Source: Nitrospinaceae bacterium UBA3496 (GTDB taxonomy: Bacteria; UBA8248). Taken from it: a DNA stretch of 49,604 nt. The notes beneath the pieces were generated by a model, which worked only from the letters and a program-made list of their open reading frames with translations, was not told the DNA's origin and ran no database searches. Location: contig DFQF01000035.1 of assembly GCA_002377645.1 (NCBI GenBank), positions 22,154-71,757 on the forward strand. The letters are read 5' to 3'. Below, one piece after another: positions 43,309 to 49,604 of the stretch. Each line of letters opens with the position of its first letter. The stretch's first letter is position 1. Both the position numbers and the translations under genes were made by a program.

Positions 43309-44592
43309 TCATGTTTTTTTTTCAAATCGTATTATTCCGTTTATAACAGTACATGTAACAACAGAACGTTTGTCAAAAAGATGTTCTATATCTAAATATT
43401 TATAATCTTCAGGTATTTCCACAACGGTGAAATCGGCAACTCCGCCCGGCATGATTGATCCGACTCCTTCGTTTTCAAATCCCAAAGCTTTTGAACCAGA
43501 GAGTGTACAATACATAAGCAGTTCACTTGCTTCGATAGAACTGTCCTCTTCTCTTAAGGCTATTGCCTCTTCCAAAACAGAAAGAGAAGGAGAACTTGCA
43601 AGACTGTCTGTCCCAAGACATAACATTACTCCTTGACTCCTCATTTGCATAATATCTGCTATTTGATGTTCAAAGAATGATGCAGAACGTGGACAAATAC
43701 AAACATGGACTCCGTTTGTACGTAATAATCGCCAATCATTTTCATCCGTCTGATTACAATGTACAACAAGATCAATTTTTCGGAGAATCCCTTTTTGATT
43801 AAAATACTCTATAGGACTACAACCAAAAGGCTCAAAAAAATCTATATCGATTTTCAATTTTTTGAACATGTCCTGAAAACCACCTTCTCCAGTCTCTAGA
43901 AATTGCAACTCATCCGGACTTTCAAGAAGATGGGTTGCTACTTTCCAGTTATTTAAACTCCCATAAGATACCGTTCTCTTGTAGAGTTCAGAAGATGTAG
44001 AATAAGGTGAATGAGGACTAAGACCGTTTCGAACAAATTCGTTCGATTCTCCTTCGTAATTCTTAGATTCAGAAATTTCTTCCATTTTTTTATTGAAAAT
44101 AATTTCAGCTTCCCTATCATTAATGCCTAAAAATTCATGAAAAATTACTCCCCTCATTCCTGCATCGACGATAGCCGTCTTACTTTCACCGGAGACACTA
44201 ATATCTCCAACACAAGTTACACCGGAAGAAATACTATTTGCTGTTCCGATCCTTGAGGAGGAGAGAAATAAATGACTTGGCCACTCCCTTATTTGTGATA
44301 CTAAATTTGGAATCCATTCCGAAAGTTTCGATGGTGAAATTTGCATACCGCTTAATTCAAGATGTGTATGTGAATTCACCAATCCTGGAATAAGAATCGA
44401 ATTTTTGAAGTGTCTCTCAGTTACAAAAGTACTGTGAGGACGAATAAATTCTTCTTCCCCTACCGCTACAACTTTCCCATTTGAAGTTAAAACCGCTCCA
44501 TTTCTTATAGGCAAATCACTTACCGGGCAAACTAGATCGGCTGTCCATAGTTGAAATCTATCTTTAGTGTTATCCAAACTTGATTCTTTCAT
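43309..44592 (-). CDS. mqnX: Aminodeoxyfutalosine deaminase-like amidohydrolase
   Basis: This 427-aa amidohydrolase of the cytosine/Atz-Trz deaminase branch carries the metal motif GLVNSHTHLELSG (H75, H77), later histidines in VATHLLES and LVVHCNQT, and the catalytic aspartate in CLGTDSLASSPSLSVLEE. Its position 10 bp after mqnC and in line with mqnE and mqnA points to conversion of aminodeoxyfutalosine to futalosine. Symbol given by context, not by a diagnostic residue. Confidence 0.8.
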   Translation of the reverse strand: MKESSLDNTKDRFQLWTADLVCPVSDLPIRNGAVLTSNGKVVAVGEEEFIRPHSTFVTERHFKNSILIPGLVNSHTHLELSGMQISPSKLSEWIPNLVSQIREWPSHLFLSSSRIGTANSISSGVTCVGDISVSGESKTAIVDAGMRGVIFHEFLGINDREAEIIFNKKMEEISESKNYEGESNEFVRNGLSPHSPYSTSSELYKRTVSYGSLNNWKVATHLLESPDELQFLETGEGGFQDMFKKLKIDIDFFEPFGCSPIEYFNQKGILRKIDLVVHCNQTDENDWRLLRTNGVHVCICPRSASFFEHQIADIMQMRSQGVMLCLGTDSLASSPSLSVLEEAIALREEDSSIEASELLMYCTLSGSKALGFENEGVGSIMPGGVADFTVVEIPEDYKYLDIEHLFDKRSVVTCTVINGIIRFEKKT

Positions 44593-44602
44593 GAAAGAAA
44601 AA

Positions 44603-45676
44603 TCAGACTAATTCATAGAAAAAATTTCGTCTTTTCGGCAAAAAACCAGCATTTTTTGCCATGACACTTAAATCTTCTTCATTCAGGCAATAAGTCGTGC
44701 CCGCGGAACTCACGACATTCTCCTCAATCATAGTAGACCCCATGTCATTTGCACCATAGTGAAGGGAAAGTTCTCCAATCTTCATTCCTTGAGTGACCCA
44801 AGAAGATTGAAAATTTGGAATATTATCTAAAAAAAGTCTGCTAATGGACAATGTTTTTAAATATTCACTACTGCCTACTGTTGGAACTCTTAGAGTTGCA
44901 GAACCGTCATTCTGAAAAGTCCAACAAATAAATGCTGTAAAACCTTTCGTTTGGTCCTGCAATTCCCTTAAAGAACTTAAATGTTCAACTCTTTCTTCTA
45001 GAGTTTCTACATGACCGAACATCATTGTAGCAGTAGATCGTAAACCAAGACCGTGTGCGACTCTCATAATTTCGAGCCAACCTTCAGTATTCACCTTTAA
45101 TTTTGAAATTTTGTTTCGAACTCGATCTACTAAAATTTCCCCACCACCTCCTGGAATAGAATCGAGGCCAGACTGGTGCAACCTATTTATAACTACTTCA
45201 TAAGGCATATCTTCCAACTTAGAAATATGATGAATTTCTGGTGGACTTAACGCATGTAAATGTATATCAGGATACTCTGTTTTCATCCATGAGAATAAAT
45301 TTTCATACCATTCTATTCGCAAATCTGGATGGTGTCCTCCTTGAAGTAGAATTTGCTTTCCTCCCAAAGAATATAATTCATCAATCTTTTCCTTAATCTC
45401 TTCTTTTGTCCTTACATATGATTCTGGATGTCCACCTGGAGGTCGATAGAATGCACAAAATGTACAATAAACATCACACACATTCGTGTAATTTATATTT
45501 CGATCTACGCAATAAGTAGCAATCCCTTCGGGATGAAAGGAATTTCTGATTTGATCTGCAGCAGCACCCAGTGCAACTAAATCATCACCTTCAAACAAAA
45601 CAAGACAATCATCTGAAGACAATCTTTCCCCAAGTAAGGTTTTCTCTATTATCTGATAAAATTTTTTATCTGCCAT
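44603..45676 (-). CDS. mqnC: Cyclic dehypoxanthinyl futalosine synthase
   Basis: This radical SAM enzyme of the futalosine pathway cyclises dehypoxanthinyl futalosine. The [4Fe-4S] motif is C67-x3-C71-x2-C74 (TNVCDVYCTFCAFYRP), followed by LLQGGHHPDLRIEWYE and LDSIPGGGGEI, both typical of MqnC. 357 aa, full length, ATG start. It is flanked by the mqnA-amidase fusion and the deaminase gene. Confidence 0.94.
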   Translation of the reverse strand: MADKKFYQIIEKTLLGERLSSDDCLVLFEGDDLVALGAAADQIRNSFHPEGIATYCVDRNINYTNVCDVYCTFCAFYRPPGGHPESYVRTKEEIKEKIDELYSLGGKQILLQGGHHPDLRIEWYENLFSWMKTEYPDIHLHALSPPEIHHISKLEDMPYEVVINRLHQSGLDSIPGGGGEILVDRVRNKISKLKVNTEGWLEIMRVAHGLGLRSTATMMFGHVETLEERVEHLSSLRELQDQTKGFTAFICWTFQNDGSATLRVPTVGSSEYLKTLSISRLFLDNIPNFQSSWVTQGMKIGELSLHYGANDMGSTMIEENVVSSAGTTYCLNEEDLSVMAKNAGFLPKRRNFFYELV

Positions 45677-45741
45677 TACAAAAAAGTCTCCGTAAAAAAT
45701 TACGAAAAAATTACGAAAAAATTATGCCATAAAAAATAAAA

Positions 45742-48051
45742 CTACCCATTGTCTCTAAGTATAATTTCAGGAATTTGATTTCTATACGAAGTGTTCTCTT
45801 TTTCAAAAGCATGCGCAATTTGAAATAAATTTTCCTCTTTCCATGGACCGGAAACAATTTGCATAGATGTGGGCATCCCAATTTGATCAAATCCCATAGG
45901 GGTAACTAAAGCTGGAAATCCTGTAACATTATGAGGAGTTAAAAACGGTCTGTGTAAATAATTATAAACGAACTCTTCTTTATCTATATTAGCCTTCAGT
46001 CCTTCTATTTTTGGAGCAACACAGGGAAGAGCAGGAGAAATAAGAGCATCAAAGGTTTTAAAAAAATCTTCCATTTCTCTTTGTAAAATTTCACGTTCAC
46101 GCAAACCACTAACATATTCGTCCGTTGAAATTTTAAAAGACCAATCAAGACGTTTTAAAATATCTTCCCCATAACCTTTTGGATTTTTTTCAAAAAAGGA
46201 CCTATGAAATTCTGAAAACTCTGCTCCAGCTATCTTTGGAAAAATATTCATTACTTTATCAAAATGAGGGAAAGGGATCTCCTCAACAATTCCTCCTAGG
46301 CTTTCAAAAACCAAACATGCACTTTGAAAATTCTCTCGAATAGAAGAATCTACATCGCAATGATTATAAAAATCTGGGCAGATAACAATCCTTTTTCCCT
46401 TGATTCCTTGATCAATAGTTAAAGAATATTTTGGAACAGGAATATCTCTAGATTTAGAATCCTCTGAATCATACCCTGCCATACTTTCAAGAATTATTGC
46501 TATATCTTCTGTACTTCTTGCCATCGGTCCCACATGGTCAAAGCTTAAAACGTTTGGACAAACTCCTGACAAGCTTACTCTTCCATGAGTAGGTTTAAGA
46601 CCTACAACACCACAAAAACCTGCAGGAGTTCTTATCGAACCTCCTGTGTCACTTCCCAAAGAAAAAGCGGTCAAATACGAAGCTACTGCAGCCGCAGAAC
46701 CACCACTAGAACCCCCTACTATCCTCTCAGTATTCCATGGATTTTTAGTGGTACCATAAAATGGATTGATAGTGGTCGAACCTCCGGCAAACTCATGAGT
46801 ATTCACTTTTCCCAACATAACAGCGCCAGCATCGTAAAGAGAAGTTATTACAAATGCATCCTTATCAGGGTAATGATCTTTGTGAAAATTCGAACCATTT
46901 GTAGTAAGAATATCCTTAGTATTAATTATATCTTTCGCTGCAAAAGGGATACCGTGTAAAGATCCCCGGAGATTTCCTGAACTTATTTCCTTCTCAGCCT
47001 TTTTCGCTTTTTTTAACGCCTCTTTTGCTGTAACGGTCACGTATATGTTTAATTTATTATCTATTTTCTCAATTTGTGTTAAAAAAGACTGCGTGAGGTC
47101 CAAAGGAGAAATTTCATTTTCTCGAATGAGAGAAGACAAATCAGCTATCGATTTAAAACAAAGTTGCCCATCTTCTTGAGAATTAGAAGAATTACAAAAT
47201 TTTGAATCTCCCGATTGATTTTCAGCTACTTCTTTATGGATACGAATTTCTGGCACATGTAATTTCCTCGCAATCCATCCTTTTTTAACAAAACCGTCTT
47301 TCTGCAAGAAATCGTAATATAAATTTAGACCTTCTTCCTCTTTTTCTCCAACATCGTATAAAATGCAATTTGTTAAATAATTATGAATCTCCTCTTCTTT
47401 TATAAATGAATTCTCTCTCGCAAGAACAGAAATAATTTCGTCTAGATTCTTAATTCCTTCTTCTTTTGATTTAATTAATTCACTCGCTATACCAGAATTT
47501 CCTTTACCTTCAGGAAAAACCCAAACTGCATACACAAAAGGAAGATTTGTAAATGCCGTCCATTCATCTCCTAAGTCCACCACATAAAAATCTCCTGGAG
47601 GCTCTCTTAATGCATTGTCCCCAATTAAGAGAAATGCATCTAATTCTTTATCTTCCTTTGGAGGGATTTTTGGATTTACAGAAACGAACTTTGGTTCTAC
47701 TCCCCATCTGTGTTTCAGCAGAACTCGTAACATATTACTAGCAGAAAGAGACCACGAATCAAGGCCTACCACCTGCAATGTATCTGCCGGTTTTCTACAA
47801 TAAAGGCGTATGCTCTCTACTGGACCATTACTTACAATACCGATTTTAGGCACAAATCTGGAATTTTTTAATCCAAACATGGAAAAAGAAGAGACCAATG
47901 CACCATCTAATTTATTATCTTTTAAAAGTGTAGCTAGCTCACTAGGAGGGAAACTAACAATCTGAATTTTTTCATTATTTTCTAGATTGTATGTAAGAGG
48001 TCTTGCATTAATGAAGGGAACTGTTCCGAGTTTTAAGCATGAACTGCCCAT
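45742..48051 (-). CDS. mqnA: Fusion of chorismate dehydratase (MqnA) with amidase-signature hydrolase
   Basis: One uninterrupted 769-codon frame holds two enzymes. Residues 5-265 are MqnA: GTVPFINARPLTY at the start, then CILYDVGEKEEEGLNLYYDF near its usual C-terminus; it makes 3-enolpyruvoyl-benzoate from chorismate. After a polar linker (about 268-298) residues 300-769 form an amidase-signature domain with catalytic K373, cis-serine S448 and nucleophile S472; spacing 75 and 24 equals that of GatA. The ATG has AAGGAG close upstream and overlaps mqnE by 19 bp. No gatB or gatC is near, so a stand-alone amidase role is likelier than tRNA amidotransferase. Confidence 0.9.
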   Translation of the reverse strand: MGSSCLKLGTVPFINARPLTYNLENNEKIQIVSFPPSELATLLKDNKLDGALVSSFSMFGLKNSRFVPKIGIVSNGPVESIRLYCRKPADTLQVVGLDSWSLSASNMLRVLLKHRWGVEPKFVSVNPKIPPKEDKELDAFLLIGDNALREPPGDFYVVDLGDEWTAFTNLPFVYAVWVFPEGKGNSGIASELIKSKEEGIKNLDEIISVLARENSFIKEEEIHNYLTNCILYDVGEKEEEGLNLYYDFLQKDGFVKKGWIARKLHVPEIRIHKEVAENQSGDSKFCNSSNSQEDGQLCFKSIADLSSLIRENEISPLDLTQSFLTQIEKIDNKLNIYVTVTAKEALKKAKKAEKEISSGNLRGSLHGIPFAAKDIINTKDILTTNGSNFHKDHYPDKDAFVITSLYDAGAVMLGKVNTHEFAGGSTTINPFYGTTKNPWNTERIVGGSSGGSAAAVASYLTAFSLGSDTGGSIRTPAGFCGVVGLKPTHGRVSLSGVCPNVLSFDHVGPMARSTEDIAIILESMAGYDSEDSKSRDIPVPKYSLTIDQGIKGKRIVICPDFYNHCDVDSSIRENFQSACLVFESLGGIVEEIPFPHFDKVMNIFPKIAGAEFSEFHRSFFEKNPKGYGEDILKRLDWSFKISTDEYVSGLREREILQREMEDFFKTFDALISPALPCVAPKIEGLKANIDKEEFVYNYLHRPFLTPHNVTGFPALVTPMGFDQIGMPTSMQIVSGPWKEENLFQIAHAFEKENTSYRNQIPEIILRDNG

Positions 48052-49172
48052 TTCTCTCCTTCGCGAATCACCTCGTTATAGAGGGTATCTCTTTCTACTG
48101 GCTCTCTACCAACTTCTCTGATAATATTTCGTATATAGTCAACCGTCAATTCTGATGGTGTCTGAGCTCCTGCCATATGATAAATTTTCTCTTGAACAAC
48201 GGTTCCATCTAAATCGTTTACCCCATATTGCTGACTTAATTGCGCGATAGGAAGACCAACCATTATCCAATAAGCCTTAATATGAGGAATGTTATCCAAC
48301 AAAAGTCTGCTAACAGCATAATTTTTTAAGTCTAAAATTCCTCCGGATGGACGAACATCATTCATTTGAGTATTTTCTGGGTGAAAAGACAATGGAATAA
48401 AGGTAGTAAAACCATTTGTCTCATCCTGTAAATCTCGAAGTTGTAAAATATGATCCACTCTGTCGGCATCGGTCTCTATATGTCCATATAACATAGTACA
48501 AGTACTTGATAAACCCATATTGTGAGCGATGCGGTGCACTTCCAACCAATCCTCTGCAGACTGTTTCCCCTTACAAATTTCAGATCTTGTTGGCTCTGCA
48601 AAGATTTCGGCACCTCCCCCTGTAAGAGAGCCAAGTCCTGCTCGAACTAGTGTTTCCAAGGTTTCTTCTATACTCATCTTTGCAATATGATCCGCGATCC
48701 AACGTATTTCAGTAGCAGTAAAACATTTTAGATGTAGATGGGGATGAATTTCCTTGATCCCGTGAATCATTTCAAGATAATAATCAAATGGCAGATCAGG
48801 ATGGAGTCCTCCTACCATATGAAATTCGGTGCGGCCTTTTCCAAGTTTTTCTGCCTGTTTAAAGATTTCTTCTAATGAGTACGCGTATGCATCTTGCTGT
48901 CCTTCTTTTTTTCCAAATGCACAGAATTTACAGGCTTTCCACAAGACACAAACATTTGAATAATTAATATGGCTATTCACATTGTAAAAAGTTCGGTTAC
49001 CATGAAGTCGTTCACGAACCTTGTTCGCTAAATATCCAATCGCATTAATATCATTTGAAGCATATAAAATTTGACCATCTTCAAAAGACAATCTATCTCC
49101 AGCATTAACCTTCTCCAAAACTTCGGACAGAGAAGTATCACGTAGATATTTTTCATAATATTGATTGTTCAA
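48033..49172 (-). CDS. mqnE: Aminodeoxyfutalosine synthase
   Basis: This radical SAM enzyme joins the MqnA product to SAM, 379 aa. HINYSNVC...CKFCAF and FHMVGGLHPDLPFDYYLE identify it, as do LGSLTGGGAEIFAEP and STCTMLYGHIET. The cysteine motif reads C75-x5-C81-x2-C84, with two more residues than the CX3CX2C of the MqnC here. The start is TTG after a GAGGTAGG stretch. Its 3' end overlaps the mqnA-amidase start, so the enzymes are coupled. Confidence 0.93.
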   Translation of the reverse strand: MNNQYYEKYLRDTSLSEVLEKVNAGDRLSFEDGQILYASNDINAIGYLANKVRERLHGNRTFYNVNSHINYSNVCVLWKACKFCAFGKKEGQQDAYAYSLEEIFKQAEKLGKGRTEFHMVGGLHPDLPFDYYLEMIHGIKEIHPHLHLKCFTATEIRWIADHIAKMSIEETLETLVRAGLGSLTGGGAEIFAEPTRSEICKGKQSAEDWLEVHRIAHNMGLSSTCTMLYGHIETDADRVDHILQLRDLQDETNGFTTFIPLSFHPENTQMNDVRPSGGILDLKNYAVSRLLLDNIPHIKAYWIMVGLPIAQLSQQYGVNDLDGTVVQEKIYHMAGAQTPSELTVDYIRNIIREVGREPVERDTLYNEVIREGEKWAVHA

Positions 49173-49193
49173 TTTTTACCTACCTCACAAATA

Positions 49194-49439
49194 TCAAGGT
49201 CCGGGTACATAATTAGGACCATTATTTTCTTTTCTCTCTCTTCTTTTCGCTCTGACCTTTTTCTTCGAAGAAAATGTCTTTAAACGGTCCATATTTTCTT
49301 CTCCATCATTTCTGGTCCCAGCTTCGTAAACGTTACTCTTTTCAAAACTCATCTGACCAAAAATTCGCTTAAGATTCCTCTCAACAGGACTATCAGGAAC
49401 ATTTTCGCTATCTTCTTTTCCTAAGCTCTCTTTTTTCAA
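49194..49439 (-). CDS. Small charged hypothetical protein upstream of mqnE
   Basis: This is an 81-aa frame starting at TTG with AAGGA 7 nt upstream and ending 21 bp before mqnE. The N-terminal half is acidic, the C-terminal part strongly basic (KKKVRAKRRERKE) with a GPNYVPGP end. I recognise no domain. The good ribosome-binding site and tight spacing to mqnE favour a real gene. It may be a disordered RNA- or ribosome-binding protein, which is only a guess. Confidence 0.55.
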   Translation of the reverse strand: MKKESLGKEDSENVPDSPVERNLKRIFGQMSFEKSNVYEAGTRNDGEENMDRLKTFSSKKKVRAKRRERKENNGPNYVPGP

Positions 49440-49557
49440 AACCCATTCCTTAAAAAAGAAAAAATAAAGTGAGTAAAACTATCAACTAACAACATTATCT
49501 TCACTCTTCGAATATAAGCAACTTCATTTCTTGAAATTTTCCCGAGTATCTAGAAAT

Positions 49558-49586
49558 TTTTTATCTTTTTTTATACAAACTGTCAA
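49558..49586 (-). promoter_or_regulatory. Candidate promoter of the mqn cluster
   Basis: A perfect TTGACA is followed on the minus strand by a 17-bp spacer and TAAAAA. The predicted leader of about 110 nt contains a short palindrome (ATTTC-TT-GAAAT, 49526-49537) and no recognisable riboswitch. The 165 bp from 49440 to the window end hold no other feature that I see. Confidence 0.45.
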
Positions 49587-49604
49587 AAGTTGAGACTATT
49601 CAAC

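Noticed and set aside
46585..46959. 124-codon plus-strand frame opposite the amidase domain
   Set aside because: It is antisense to the catalytic Ser-Ser region of the amidase; its Arg/Thr/Ser-rich sequence is a complementary-strand artefact.

Overview
The window is a very AT-rich, densely packed bacterial chromosome segment. No gene-free stretch exceeds about 190 bp, and several convergent gene pairs share their stop codons. Many genes start with TTG behind a clear Shine-Dalgarno sequence. Complex I, the futalosine route to menaquinone, a lipoprotein, ScpAB and a Co-type nitrile hydratase-like protein indicate a respiring, probably Gram-negative bacterium of an uncultured, possibly marine, low-GC lineage. 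I cannot assign a phylum from sequence alone. I saw no rRNA, tRNA, CRISPR array, insertion sequence or phage gene.

Region 1 (1-15393, minus strand): a complete 14-gene nuoABCDEFGHIJKLMN operon reads leftward from a strong promoter near 15364-15393. After nuoN comes a second, divergent nuoA-nuoB pair; that nuoB runs off the window edge and may begin a second complex I operon.

Region 2 (15406-25698): a DMT permease, then divergently an amidohydrolase with altered metal ligands, a NifU-domain protein and an MFS permease. On the minus strand follow a Co-type nitrile hydratase/thiocyanate hydrolase alpha-type subunit, a stand-alone beta C-terminal domain, two tandem duplicated amidohydrolases, a lipoprotein with two CcmI-like domains, a PfkB sugar kinase and a two-subunit CoA-transferase-like enzyme.

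Region 3 (25858-41438): scpA-scpB with a hairpin over the scpA ribosome-binding site, then FkbM methyltransferase, ketopantoate reductase-like, EVE-domain, Asp/Glu racemase-like, enolase-superfamily, RluB-type, PgsA, AI-2E permease, PduO-like and TtuC-like genes. A 3-oxoacid CoA-transferase, cupin, small membrane protein, MDR oxidoreductase, BioF-like synthase and CrcB/Fluc close the block. It mixes housekeeping genes with small-acid catabolism.

Region 4 (41444-49439): an atypical SDR; a small gene with an in-frame TGA that reads as an AhpD/CMD-type selenoprotein (C-Q-P-U) with a bacterial SECIS-like hairpin; a PPC/DUF296 protein; and the futalosine cluster mqnE, mqnA fused to an amidase, mqnC and an aminodeoxyfutalosine deaminase-like gene. 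Menaquinone from this pathway is the likely electron acceptor of the complex I encoded at the other end. The strongest leads are the selenoprotein, the MqnA-amidase fusion and the incomplete nitrile hydratase-like gene pair.
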